Source: CAYJLF01 sp964371055
GTDB lineage: Bacteria > Eisenbacteria > RBG-16-71-46 > CAIMUX01
Direction of reading: 5' to 3'
DNA: 64,000 nt
Assembly: GCA_964371055.1 (NCBI GenBank)
Contig: CAYJLF010000009.1
Location: 62,001 to 126,000, forward strand
How positions within the stretch are numbered: position 1 is the stretch's first letter; the number at the start of each line of letters is the position of its first letter. The notes under the pieces are model-generated. The model had not been told where the DNA came from, ran no database searches, and worked only from the letters and a program-made list of their open reading frames with translations. Made by a program: the position numbers and the translations under genes. Positions 8,289 to 16,571 of this stretch are shown piece by piece.

Positions 8289-8350
8289 GCCGCCGCGCGC
8301 GCCCTGTTCGGACGCGCGCGATCCACGTGAACGCCGGCCCCGCCGGCGTC

Positions 8351-9970
8351 TCACCGCCGGCGTCCCTTGGCCGGCTTCGGTCGACGCCCCCACTCGGAGC
8401 CTTCTGACGTCGCGCCGGGCTTCGGCGCAGCCGAGTCCCACGAGTCGATCATCGAGAGCGGCGGAAGTCCTTCCGACCGGTCGCCGGCCGCTGACTCCAC
8501 CCGCTCCTCGGATCTCGACTCGACCTCGGCCGGCTCGCGCACGGATCCCTGTCGATCACGTCCGCCCCGGGGACCGCGGCGGTCATCCCGTCCCTCGCGG
8601 AAGCGCGGTCGGGAGGCGCGCTCTTCCGGCTCCTTGCCCGCGGGCCCGATCCAGACCGGCTTCTCGTGTCCATCCCCGAGGCCTACCGTCGTCACGTCGG
8701 GAAGCTCGGAGAGTGTGCGGTGGATGATGCGGCGTTCCGCGGCCGGCATCGGCTCGGTGATAATCTCGCGCCCGGTTTCCCGAACCTGCCGCGCCAACTC
8801 CATCGCATGCTCCTCCAGTTCGCTCGTCCGGCGCTGGCGGTATTCCGACACGTCGACGCGCACCCGCAGCAGTTCTTCACGGCCGCGCGAAACCATCTTC
8901 GCGAATACGTGCTGCAGCGCATCGAGCGTTTCCCCGCGCCGCCCGATGAGGACCTCGTCACTCTCGCCGGCGTGGATCTTCAGCTCGTAGGCATCTCCAC
9001 CCCACCCGGCCTCGACCTGTGCCTTGAATCCCATCCGCTGGAGCAGCTCCCGGGCAAAGCCCGCCAGCTCCTGCGGATCCGGGTAGTCTTCCGGCATCGG
9101 TCCTGCGGGAACGGATTCGGACGGTTCTTCGCCGGCCGACCCCGACGACCGCACGACGGTGACCGCACGTTCATCGGCTCCGCGACGGCGCCTCTCTCCT
9201 CCACGTCCACCGCCAGCACGGCCGCTTCCATCCGCGGCCACGCGCGGCTCCGCGCCGAGTGCTTCCTCCCGCACGGGGGCCGTCTCTACCGGATCGGCCC
9301 CGATCGTCTCGAGGTTGACCCCATCGCCACCCGGGCGGCGTGACCGGCGACGGCGTCGCGGGTCTCCGCTCTCCCCCGATGCGCGGCTCGACGTGCGTTC
9401 CCCGTTCCGGTCGGATTCACCCAGCGGCGTCCGGCTGCGTGGGCCTTCGTTCCGTCTGGTTTCGCGCCGCACGCGCAATTCGTTCTCCAGCCGATCCAGC
9501 TCCTCCTTGGCCCGCACGGCCGGGATGCTCCGCGTCCGGCCGCGTCCGGATTCGTCCCGGCTTCCGCTCCCTTCGCGCCCTTCCCGGCCTTCCCGGCCTT
9601 CCCGACTATCACGAACATCCCTCGCGTCGCGCGTTCCTCGGCTGTCGCGATCCTCGCGGGGACGGCGCCCTTCCGGGCGACGGTCGTCCCTTTCGGACCG
9701 TCCTCCCCGGCTCTCGCGATCGTCACGACCGCCCGGCGGACGGCTGGGCCGACCCTCGCTTCCCGTGCCACGCCTTCTCACGCGCACGCGGGCTTCCTTC
9801 GCCCCCAGGCCGAAGAATCCTCCCCGGCCCTCTTCAACCACTTCGATGTCAACCTCGTCGCGGCGCGCGCGCAGGCGACTCAGCGCGGCCTGCACCGCTT
9901 CATCCACGGACTTGCCGGTCGTCTCAACGGACAACGGCGCGGACGATCTGCGAAATCTGTCTCGATTCAT
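8351..9970 (-). CDS. jag: Jag/SpoIIIJ-associated RNA-binding protein with very long disordered linker
   Basis: 539 residues from the ATG at 9970, which has a GGAG 8 bases upstream; relatives are often 150-300. Jag_N lies at about 10-60 (SVETTGKSVDEAVQAALSRL, GFFGLGAKEARVRV). The KH domain starts near 292 (ARELLQRMGFKAQV, VLIGRRGETLDALQHVFAKM). R3H follows to about 435 (RRIIHRTLSELPDVTTVGLG). Between Jag_N and KH, about residues 65-290 are a low-complexity Arg/Asp/Glu/Ser/Gly linker with GREGREGREG repeats, and another charged tail of about 100 residues follows R3H. The gene sits 20 bases after yidC. It is thought to act with YidC, RNA and cell-shape control. Confidence 0.92.
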   Translation of the reverse strand: MNRDRFRRSSAPLSVETTGKSVDEAVQAALSRLRARRDEVDIEVVEEGRGGFFGLGAKEARVRVRRRGTGSEGRPSRPPGGRDDRESRGGRSERDDRRPEGRRPREDRDSRGTRDARDVRDSREGREGREGREGSGSRDESGRGRTRSIPAVRAKEELDRLENELRVRRETRRNEGPRSRTPLGESDRNGERTSSRASGESGDPRRRRRSRRPGGDGVNLETIGADPVETAPVREEALGAEPRVAADGSGRAGGGRGGERRRRGADERAVTVVRSSGSAGEEPSESVPAGPMPEDYPDPQELAGFARELLQRMGFKAQVEAGWGGDAYELKIHAGESDEVLIGRRGETLDALQHVFAKMVSRGREELLRVRVDVSEYRQRRTSELEEHAMELARQVRETGREIITEPMPAAERRIIHRTLSELPDVTTVGLGDGHEKPVWIGPAGKEPEERASRPRFREGRDDRRGPRGGRDRQGSVREPAEVESRSEERVESAAGDRSEGLPPLSMIDSWDSAAPKPGATSEGSEWGRRPKPAKGRRR

Positions 9971-9990
9971 CCTGTGTCTCCGGGCCGCGC

Positions 9991-11691
9991 TCAGGCGGCC
10001 ACAAGTTGCTTCTTCGTGCCTCGGTTGATAAGAATCTGCTGTGCGACCGCCATGACGTTCGTCACGGTCCAGTACAGGACCAGTCCAGAGGGCATGGAGT
10101 AGAAGAAGATCGTCATGATGATCGGCATCATGTAGGCCATCGCGGCCTGTCGCGGATCGGTCGGGGTGAGCTTCTGCTGCCAGAACATGGTTCCTGCCAT
10201 GACCAGCGGGAGGATGTTGATCGGCAGCCCCATGATCGCTCCGACACGGTCGGGCATGGAGAGGTCGGTGATCCAAAGAGCGAATGGAGCCTTGCGCAAC
10301 TCCACGGAGACGTTCAGCACGCTATAGAGCGCGATGAAGACCGGCATCTGGACGAGGATCGGAAGGCAGCCCCCCAGCGGATTGACCTTGTTCTTCTTGT
10401 AGAGCTCCATCACCGCCTGGTTGCGCTTCGTCGGATCGTCCTTGTACTTCGCGCTGATGCGGTCCATCTCCGGCTTCAGTACCTGGAGTTGCCGCATGCT
10501 TTCCATGCTCTTACGCGTGAGCGGGTAGAAGATCACCTTCACGAGCACGGAAAGCACGATGATGACCAGGCCGTAGTTCGGCACCACCCGGTGGACGGCC
10601 TGGAAGAACCAGAAGAGAAGCCGCGTGAAGGGCTGGATGATCTTCCAGCCCAGGTCCATCGACTTCTCGAGACCGACTCCGAACTCCTGCAGAACCCCTA
10701 ACTGCATCGGGCCGGCATAGAACTCGAAGTCGTACGCCGTCTGTCCATCCAGATGGAGGGGCAGACGCACCTCGGCCGAGATCTCCGCACTTCCCTCCGG
10801 CCGGGCAAGGACCAGTTCCCCGTCGGGAGCAGTCTTGACGACCAGAGCGGCCAGGAAGTACTTCGTGCGAACTCCGACCCAATGAATCACGCCGGAGACG
10901 CTCTCTCGCCAGGCGCGGGCTCCGCCCCCGCCCGCGCAGCCGAACCCGCCTCGCTCGAGCGCATGCTTGACGACACGGCTGCCGACCTGTCCCACCCCGG
11001 CAGACCCGACGCGGTCCATTTTCGGATCCTTCTCCAGGTGCTGCACCCCGTCGGGGATGGCGAGCACGAGGAAGGCATCGCGTCGATTGCTGTCGAGTCC
11101 GTCGACGAGCACCCGCAGGTCCACGGTGTACTCGTTTCGCCCGGGATAGCGGTACTCGAGAGTGACCTCGGCCCCGCCCGGATCCCGCGCTCGGAGCACG
11201 GTGACGGAGCGGCCGTCTTCTTCGGCCGTCTCCACCTGAAAGAGGGTCTCCGAGAGGTCGATCGTACGTCCGTCGATCTCGAGCCTCGGTCGGAGGATTC
11301 CAATCGCGGGCCGGCGTACCAGGTCCGCTGGGAGATCTCTGGCGTCCGTGAACTGCTGCAGGGTCCAGGTCGTGAAAACTGCGCCGTCAGGGTTGAGGAC
11401 CGCCTTCAGCAACGGACTCTCGAGGAGGATGGGCGCCTGGCTCGAATCGGGGGAAATCAGCAGGTTGCCGAACTTCGTCCCGGGCTCTGCTTCCGGGACC
11501 TCCGGCCGCTCGCCGGTCCACTCGGGCGGGGGAGCCGCGGCCCGCGTGCTCGCTTCAGGTGGACCCGAGATCGTGTCGGGGGTTGTGGTTCGGGTCGTCG
11601 GCGCGCTTCGTTTCGGTTCAGGAAAGATGACCTGATACAGAACCAGTAGCGCGGCCATCAACAGAAATGCCGTGATCGTCCTGCGATCCAT
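9991..11691 (-). CDS. yidC: Membrane protein insertase YidC (Oxa1 family)
   Basis: 566 residues from the ATG at 11691, giving the expected start MDRRTITAFLLMAALLVLYQ. AGGAAGG lies upstream. It has the long Gram-negative form: N-terminal helix, periplasmic beta-supersandwich (about 60-330), then five membrane helices. The core reads YGLVIIVLSVLVKVIFYPLT, KEL/KYKDDPTKRNQAVMELYKK, NPLGGCLPILVQMPVFIALY and MMPIIMTIFFYSMPSGLVLYW. The basic cytoplasmic loop and the helix-2 arginine region (KVIFYPLTRKSMESM) are present. It inserts proteins alone or with SecYEG. The beginning overlaps the yidD 3' end by 74 bases. Confidence 0.97.
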   Translation of the reverse strand: MDRRTITAFLLMAALLVLYQVIFPEPKRSAPTTRTTTPDTISGPPEASTRAAAPPPEWTGERPEVPEAEPGTKFGNLLISPDSSQAPILLESPLLKAVLNPDGAVFTTWTLQQFTDARDLPADLVRRPAIGILRPRLEIDGRTIDLSETLFQVETAEEDGRSVTVLRARDPGGAEVTLEYRYPGRNEYTVDLRVLVDGLDSNRRDAFLVLAIPDGVQHLEKDPKMDRVGSAGVGQVGSRVVKHALERGGFGCAGGGGARAWRESVSGVIHWVGVRTKYFLAALVVKTAPDGELVLARPEGSAEISAEVRLPLHLDGQTAYDFEFYAGPMQLGVLQEFGVGLEKSMDLGWKIIQPFTRLLFWFFQAVHRVVPNYGLVIIVLSVLVKVIFYPLTRKSMESMRQLQVLKPEMDRISAKYKDDPTKRNQAVMELYKKNKVNPLGGCLPILVQMPVFIALYSVLNVSVELRKAPFALWITDLSMPDRVGAIMGLPINILPLVMAGTMFWQQKLTPTDPRQAAMAYMMPIIMTIFFYSMPSGLVLYWTVTNVMAVAQQILINRGTKKQLVAA

Positions 11692-11917
11692 CTCTTGCTT
11701 GTTTCCTTCCTCGGCCGGACGGAACCGGATCCCAGCCGCCCGGATGACCGGGGTGGCAACGGAGAAGGCGGAGCAAAGCCAGCCAGGATCCACGCGCAGC
11801 GCCGAATCGGCCCAGGGCCTCGGCCGCATACGCGGAACAGGTCGGTGTAAACCGGCACGCCGGCGGGATGAGCGGCGAAAGAAAGCGCCGGTAGACCTGA
11901 ATGGCGGCGATCAGCAG
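11618..11917 (-). CDS. yidD: YidD membrane protein insertion factor (non-canonical start)
   Basis: An open frame between rnpA and yidC encodes the YidD signature: VYRRFLSPLIPPACRFTPTC, SAYAAEALGRFG, LLRLLRCHPGHPGGWDPVP. All hallmark residues are present. There is no in-frame ATG, GTG or TTG upstream of the conserved core, even back through the end of rnpA; the best options are CTG at 11917 or 11914, or ATC at 11911 or ATT at 11902. I give CTG at 11917 (99 residues); the 5' end is uncertain. The stop lies 74 bases inside yidC. YidD is a small amphipathic protein that assists YidC. A sequencing frameshift or a pseudogene are alternatives, but the order rpmH-rnpA-yidD-yidC is classical. Confidence 0.75.
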   Translation of the reverse strand: MLIAAIQVYRRFLSPLIPPACRFTPTCSAYAAEALGRFGAARGSWLALLRLLRCHPGHPGGWDPVPSGRGRKQARDGSQDDHGISVDGRATGSVSGHLS

Positions 11918-11954
11918 CGCGGCGACCGTCGTCGGCCCGCCTGCGGTCTTCTCC

Positions 11955-12368
11955 TCACTGGGTTTCGCGGTTGTCTCCCGACAGGGGTTCCGTCCCTGTG
12001 TAGAACAGGCCTTCCATGGTGTAGAGGGCCTGGAGTTCGTGGCGCACGGCAGGGCTGGTCGAGGCGGCGGCGCCGCGGCGGGCGATCAGGAGGAGTTCGG
12101 TTCCCATCAATCGACCCTCACGCGCGATGCTCCGATGCGCCTCTCTCAAGATGCGCTTGGCCCTGTTCCGGCGTACTGCCGAGCCGACCTTGCGGCTCGC
12201 GATGATTGCGTACCGGTGATGCGGTGCACTCGTCCGTAGACAGACGACGACGACCAGGGCCCCATGAAGGGCCCGGCCGTTCTCATGGATCCGCTGGAAA
12301 TCGGATCGGCGGCGGATGACATCGACAGGGGCGTGCCGGGTGCTTTCACGCTCTGGCTCTTCGACCAA
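11955..12368 (-). CDS. rnpA: Ribonuclease P protein component
   Basis: 137 residues. The conserved RNA-binding motif is RNRAKRILREAHR, preceded by YAIIASRKVGSAVRR. The N-terminus SDFQRIHENGRALHGALVVV matches the family start. The initiation codon at 12368 is TTG and lacks a clear Shine-Dalgarno, so the true start may lie a few codons downstream near the VIRRRSDF segment. The protein binds RNase P RNA and aids 5' tRNA leader removal. It lies between rpmH and yidD in the usual order. The C-terminal tail of about 15 residues (TGTEPLSGDNRETQ) is unremarkable. Confidence 0.94.
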   Translation of the reverse strand: MVEEPERESTRHAPVDVIRRRSDFQRIHENGRALHGALVVVVCLRTSAPHHRYAIIASRKVGSAVRRNRAKRILREAHRSIAREGRLMGTELLLIARRGAAASTSPAVRHELQALYTMEGLFYTGTEPLSGDNRETQ

Positions 12369-12420
12369 ACCGACTCGACCCGGGCGTACTCGCCTCTGTG
12401 CCGTGATCCGGCATGCCTGA

Positions 12421-12558
12421 TCAGGCGACCGCGATGCGCCGACGCCCCTTGGCCCGGCGCCGAGCCAGAACCTTGCGTCCGTTGGCGGTGCTCATGCGGC
12501 GGCGGAATCCGTGCGTCTTGCGGCGGCGGCGATTATGCGGCTGGAACGTCCTCTTCAT
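12421..12558 (-). CDS. rpmH: 50S ribosomal protein L34
   Basis: 45 residues from the ATG at 12558: MKRTFQPHNRRRRKTHGF and MSTANGRKVLARRRAKGRRR are diagnostic. The frame is open upstream, but the canonical MKRT start settles the position. It is the first gene of the leftward unit rpmH-rnpA-yidD-yidC-jag-rsmG, reading away from the origin. Confidence 0.98.
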   Translation of the reverse strand: MKRTFQPHNRRRRKTHGFRRRMSTANGRKVLARRRAKGRRRIAVA

Positions 12559-12651
12559 GCAGTCGACCTCGCTAAGGCTTCGGTAGTGTGGCCACGGGCG
12601 GCCGGGCAGCGTGATCTCGAGCTCGATCCCGAGCGCGATGACCAAAGGATG

Positions 12652-12681
12652 AGACTACCGACTCCCATCGATCCCGGTCAA
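12652..12681 (-). promoter_or_regulatory. Candidate rpmH promoter
   Basis: On the minus strand TTGACC (12681-12676), an 18-base spacer and TAGTCT (12657-12652) precede rpmH by about 95 bases. The -10 match is weak, so this is tentative. A perfect TTGACA further upstream (12824-12819) has no acceptable -10. Confidence 0.3.
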
Positions 12682-13396
12682 CCGTGAATCCTGCCCCCGC
12701 CAACCAGGTTCCACCCGGCGAGGGCGGGGCTCCTGCCGGCCGGGGTCTCGGCCCCTCCGCGGGATGACTGTGGGGCAAGAGTCGTCTTTTGCCGCAGCCG
12801 ACCTCAGTTCAGGACCCCTGTCAACATAAACCCTTGTTTGATAGTTAGTTGCGCGGATTATCGGGCGGTGTTCCCCTTGATCGCAGCGTTGTCGGGTGCA
12901 CTGATCTCGTTTTCCTTTTGTTATCGGCAAGTTATGACGCAGATGCCTTGCTTCCCCCCGAGTTTGCACGGTTTTCCGCCCGTCTCGCCTCCGGCACCGC
13001 TTGGCCGCCTCCTCGACCCCGCGCGGGTGAGTTGCTAACATCCTGTCAGAACTCTGGATAGGCAGAAGTTCTGCGGCTTCGAAATCGCGTTGTCGGCCGC
13101 GGTCGCCTATGCTAGGATCCGCGTCGCTTCGGGAGTGCCGGACGGTTGTTCATAACTGGGCATGGGGCCGCGCACCCACCCGAACGGGTTCGGGGAGCCT
13201 TCGTGAAAGATCCATCGCGGGTTCACACTGATGTTTGTCGTGTCTGTGGAGATCTGGACATGCGTGGCGACAACTCGAACGATGCAAACACTTTACACGG
13301 CTGTGCCGGTGTTGATGATTTCGGCCGGTCCTGCAGCGACGCGTGGTCGCTTGTGGCGCGGGTTGCCTATCCGCTTGGCAGGATAGCGCCCCGGGG

Positions 13397-13417
13397 TGTG
13401 GATAATTTTGTGAACAA
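13397..13417 (-). promoter_or_regulatory. Tandem DnaA boxes before dnaA
   Basis: TGTGGATAA (13397-13405) is the exact complement of the consensus TTATCCACA. Three bases later, TGTGAACAA (13409-13417) reads TTGTTCACA on the minus strand, one mismatch from TTATNCACA. Both face the same way. They lie 36-56 bases ahead of the dnaA start codon, a position suited to origin function and to dnaA autoregulation. Confidence 0.75.
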
Positions 13418-13452
13418 GTATTTCGCTGCGATCTGCAGAGGGGGCTTGATCG

Positions 13453-14838
13453 TTGCAGAACCAGACCGACCAGGAGGCTTGGGAGAGGGTCTTGGAGGCC
13501 CTGCGATCCGCGGTCTCGGAACAGAAGTTCTCCACGTGGTTTGGCCCGATTCGACCGCTGGAGGTGTCGTCTCGACGAGTCCTGCTTGAGGCGCCCAATC
13601 CGTTCTTCATCGATTGGTTCGAGGAGCATAACCTTCCGCCGCTTCGCGATGCGGTGGCCAGGGCCTTGGGTACCCTGCCCGAGATCCGGTTCGTGGTGGC
13701 AGAGGGGTACGAAGCTCGGCCGCTGCGGACTCCTTTGACGGACGAACCGGGTGTGGTGGTCGAGTCTCCGCGGCCCATCTCGATGGTTACTGCCTGTAAC
13801 CTGAAGCCGCAGTTCACGTTCGAAAACTTTGTCGTCGGACGGGGCAACGAGTTCACCTATGCCGCGTCGCGAGCTGTGGCCCAGGACCCGGCTCGGATCT
13901 ACAACCCGCTCTTCATCCATGGCGGGGTCGGCCTGGGGAAGACCCACATCATGCAGGCGATCGGCTTCGAGGTGAAGCTCCGCCGTCCCGCCGCCCGAGT
14001 CCAGTATGTTTCGTCCGAGAAGTTTATGAACGAGATGATCGAGTCGATCCAGCGCGGAACGACCCTCGAGTTTCGGGAGCGGTACCGCAGCCTCGACCTC
14101 CTGCTCGTTGATGACATCCAGTTTCTCTCCGGCAAGGAGTCGACCCAGGAGGAGTTCTTCCACACCTTCAACAGCCTGTACGACGCCAACAAGCAGGTCG
14201 TCGTCACCAGCGACCGGGCCCCGAAGGACATCCCGGACCTGGAAGAGCGGCTGATCTCTCGCTTCAATTGGGGCCTCGTCACCGACATCCAGCCCCCGGA
14301 CCTCGAGACCAGGGTGGCGATCCTGCGGCGGAAGGCTGAACGATCAGGGGTCCTGATCCCGGATGCCGTGCTTTTCTTCATCGCCGAGAACATCCGCTCG
14401 AATATCCGCGAATTGGAGGGGTCGCTGGTCCGACTGTCGGCCCTGGCATCCTTGACCGGCAGCACCATCACGGTCGATCTGGCACGGGATGTGCTCGGCG
14501 ACTACATCCGCGGTCAGCAGGCGCGGGTTCCGGATGTTCATGAAATACAACGTGTTGTCGCGATGCATTTTGAGCTTCCGGCGGAATCGCTGCGCGGGAA
14601 GCGTCGCACGAGTACCGTGGCGCTCGCCCGTCAGGTCGCGATGTATACGACCAAACAGCTGACCTCCCTGACCTTGGTCGAGATCGGCCGCCGCTTCGGC
14701 AACCGAGATCACAGCACCGTCCTCTATGCCTGCACCCGGATTACCGAACGGATCCAGGCAGACTCCGCTTTCTCATCCCTCGTGGAGCGGATCCGTCGCG
14801 ACCTTCTCGGTCCCGGCGAACAAACCCCCTCCCGTTGA
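13453..14838 (+). CDS. dnaA: Chromosomal replication initiator DnaA
   Basis: 461 residues starting at a TTG, with an AGAGGGGG run 9 bases upstream. Domain I lies at about 1-75 (EQKFSTWFGPIRPL). A short domain II linker precedes the AAA+ domain from about 118: Walker A GGVGLGKTH at 157-165, Walker B LLLVDDIQF at 216-224, and the arginine finger region ERLISRFNWGLV. Domain IV holds the DnaA-box binding helix-turn-helix (VARQVAMYTTKQLTSLTLVE, then GNRDHSTVLYACTRI). It unwinds oriC and loads the helicase. Two DnaA boxes directly upstream suggest autoregulation. Confidence 0.98.
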   Translation: MQNQTDQEAWERVLEALRSAVSEQKFSTWFGPIRPLEVSSRRVLLEAPNPFFIDWFEEHNLPPLRDAVARALGTLPEIRFVVAEGYEARPLRTPLTDEPGVVVESPRPISMVTACNLKPQFTFENFVVGRGNEFTYAASRAVAQDPARIYNPLFIHGGVGLGKTHIMQAIGFEVKLRRPAARVQYVSSEKFMNEMIESIQRGTTLEFRERYRSLDLLLVDDIQFLSGKESTQEEFFHTFNSLYDANKQVVVTSDRAPKDIPDLEERLISRFNWGLVTDIQPPDLETRVAILRRKAERSGVLIPDAVLFFIAENIRSNIRELEGSLVRLSALASLTGSTITVDLARDVLGDYIRGQQARVPDVHEIQRVVAMHFELPAESLRGKRRTSTVALARQVAMYTTKQLTSLTLVEIGRRFGNRDHSTVLYACTRITERIQADSAFSSLVERIRRDLLGPGEQTPSR

Positions 14839-15376
14839 GTCTGGCGCCTTCCACCGCATCGGGTTGGAGGTTGCTCACCGCCTTTCGTGGAGAGTTCGTG
14901 GATGGCCTCCACCGGTCAGTAACCTCCCCTCCCGGACCTCTGCCATCCCCAGACCATCAAGAACCCGGGATGGTCCCAACCGCTATGATGGTGCCCACCT
15001 GCCGATGCGCCGCCGGACTCTCCACACGACTCACATGCCTACTACTACGACTCTCTTTTAAGTCCTAAATGAGAAGTCTTCCAATCCGGCGGTAACTCAT
15101 TCGGCGACAAACCAATATGCACGCGACCGGATGTCACTTTCCGATGGACGAGAGAGAGGGAAGGTCCTATTCTGGTTTGGCATTCCCTGCGGCCCGAAAG
15201 TTGAGTTGAGATTCGGGCCGCGACGAAACGACAGCCCGCGAGGGATGAGCCGCGCGCGGGGTGGGCGCGTCGTCCGTCATGGGGATCCAACCGGGGCGCG
15301 TGATGGATGGCGCGCCAGACAGGCCGACCCACCGGCCGAGAACGCAGCGCGCCGAGGGCCGGCGCCTGGAGGGATG
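14839..15376. other. dnaA-dnaN intergenic region with DnaA-trio-like motif
   Basis: 538 bases without a convincing gene; the dnaN frame is open back to 15131, but that extension is poor sequence. A short motif reads CTCTCCACA (15018-15026, 7/9 to a DnaA box), 12 bases, then CTACTACTAC (15039-15048), followed by the T-rich CTCTCTTTTAAG. The order and orientation of box, spacer, TAC repeats and AT-rich DNA match the unwinding element of Bacillus-type origins, where it also lies between dnaA and dnaN. The match is suggestive only. Confidence 0.4.
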
Positions 15377-16528
15377 ATGAAGTTCTCTCTCGTTCAAAGC
15401 GAGCTCTTCCGCAGCCTGCAGCTGGTGGCCGGGGTTGTTCCGGCGAAAACGCCCCAGCCGCACTTGACCTCTGTTCTGGTTCAAGCCACGCAGGACGGAC
15501 AGCTTCGTTTCACGGGAACCGACCTCGATGCGTTTCTGGTCACGAATCTACACGCCAGCGTGGAGGAGCCGGGTGTCGTGGCAGTCCCGGCCCGACGGTT
15601 CCTCGAGGTGGTGAGAGAGCTTCCCGGGGACGTGGTCGAGGTGAAGTCGAGCGGCTCCGGCATCACGATCCAGTGCGGTCGGGGGAAGTTCCGGATCATG
15701 GGTCCGGACCCGGAGGAGTTTCCGCCCACGCCCGAGATGAACGAGGACAAGGTGTTTGCCGTGTCGACCGAGATTTTGACCCGGCTGATCCAACAGAGCG
15801 CGTACGCGGCTTCCTCGGATTTCACCCGGCCGGAACAGACCGGCGTCTACGCCCATGTAGTGGGCGGAGATCTCCGATTTGTGGCGACCAACGGCCACCG
15901 TCTGGCCCTGTCGTTCCACGCCGGCGACTATGGTCAGCTCGATCCGGTCCTCCTTCCGAACAAGACCTTGAACGTCCTGCAGCGCCTGGTTTCGGAAGCG
16001 CGGGAGTCCATCTCGATTTCCGCCAGCAAGCGCTACTGCCTGTTCAACCTCGGCAGCACGCGCCTCTACAGCCGTCTGTTGGACGGACCCTTTCCGCCTT
16101 ACCAGCAGGCGATCCCGGCGGACAGCGACAAGACGCTCCGCATCAACCGGGAGGCCTTCATGTCGGTCCTGCGTCGCGTCGGAGTATTCAGCGAAGCGGC
16201 GACCCACATGGTCAAGCTGCACCTGGAGTCGGGAGTGATGAACGTCAGCGCGACCTCGCACGAAGTCGGGGAGGCGGATGAAGCGCTGGCGGTCGATTAC
16301 GACGGTGGGTCCTTCCGCATCGGGTTCAATGGAGCCTACATCCTCGATCTTCTGAAGACGATGAGTTGCGAGGATGTCGACGTCCGCCTGAAGGAACCAA
16401 CTTCCGCGACAGTTTTCCAGCCGGTCGTGCCGGATGGAAAGCCCGACCTGCTCTGCCTGGTGATGCCGCTGCGGCTCCCGGAAGAGACTCCGGCGGAAGG
16501 GGTGAACGCGGGCGTGGCGGAACGGTAA
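15377..16528 (+). CDS. dnaN: DNA polymerase III subunit beta (sliding clamp)
   Basis: 383 residues. Two adjacent ATGs (15374, 15377) follow a GGAGG; the second has the better spacing and gives the canonical start MKFSLVQSELFRSLQLVAGV. Three clamp domains are recognisable: SVLVQATQDGQLRFTGTDLD in the first, QTGVYAHVVGGDLRFVATNGHRLA in the second, and IGFNGAYILDLLKTM in the third. The C-terminus LLCLVMPLRL is the usual end of the fold, but about 20 extra residues follow, which is uncommon. The clamp tethers polymerase III. It lies about 540 bases downstream of dnaA and directly precedes dciA; recF, often next, is not here. Confidence 0.97.
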   Translation: MKFSLVQSELFRSLQLVAGVVPAKTPQPHLTSVLVQATQDGQLRFTGTDLDAFLVTNLHASVEEPGVVAVPARRFLEVVRELPGDVVEVKSSGSGITIQCGRGKFRIMGPDPEEFPPTPEMNEDKVFAVSTEILTRLIQQSAYAASSDFTRPEQTGVYAHVVGGDLRFVATNGHRLALSFHAGDYGQLDPVLLPNKTLNVLQRLVSEARESISISASKRYCLFNLGSTRLYSRLLDGPFPPYQQAIPADSDKTLRINREAFMSVLRRVGVFSEAATHMVKLHLESGVMNVSATSHEVGEADEALAVDYDGGSFRIGFNGAYILDLLKTMSCEDVDVRLKEPTSATVFQPVVPDGKPDLLCLVMPLRLPEETPAEGVNAGVAER

Positions 16529-16571
16529 GAGGGGGACGTACGGAACGGCCGACGTCGCAGCGAGACCCGGC

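Larger units (their letters stand above)
12559..13452. other. Origin-associated intergenic region upstream of dnaA
   Basis: An 894-base gene-free region separates the divergent rpmH (minus) and dnaA (plus) genes, the point at which gene polarity flips. It contains the most AT-rich stretches of the neighbourhood (12819-12865 and 12905-12945). A perfect DnaA box pointing leftward lies at 13397-13405, with a one-mismatch box at 13409-13417. Weaker 7/9 or 8/9 boxes are seen at 13147-13155 and 13250-13258. I see no reading frame with coding character. Origin function is inferred. Confidence 0.6.

Noticed and set aside
8318..8332. CACGTG-centred site near the jag-rsmG junction as a third parS
   Set aside because: Only one half resembles parS (GATCCACGTGAACG); too many mismatches.
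9560..9605. Short tandem repeat in jag as a mobile or regulatory repeat
   Set aside because: It simply encodes the GREGREGREG linker; a low-complexity coding repeat explains it.
12819..12824. Perfect TTGACA upstream of rpmH
   Set aside because: No acceptable -10 at 16-18 bases; probably chance in an AT-rich stretch.
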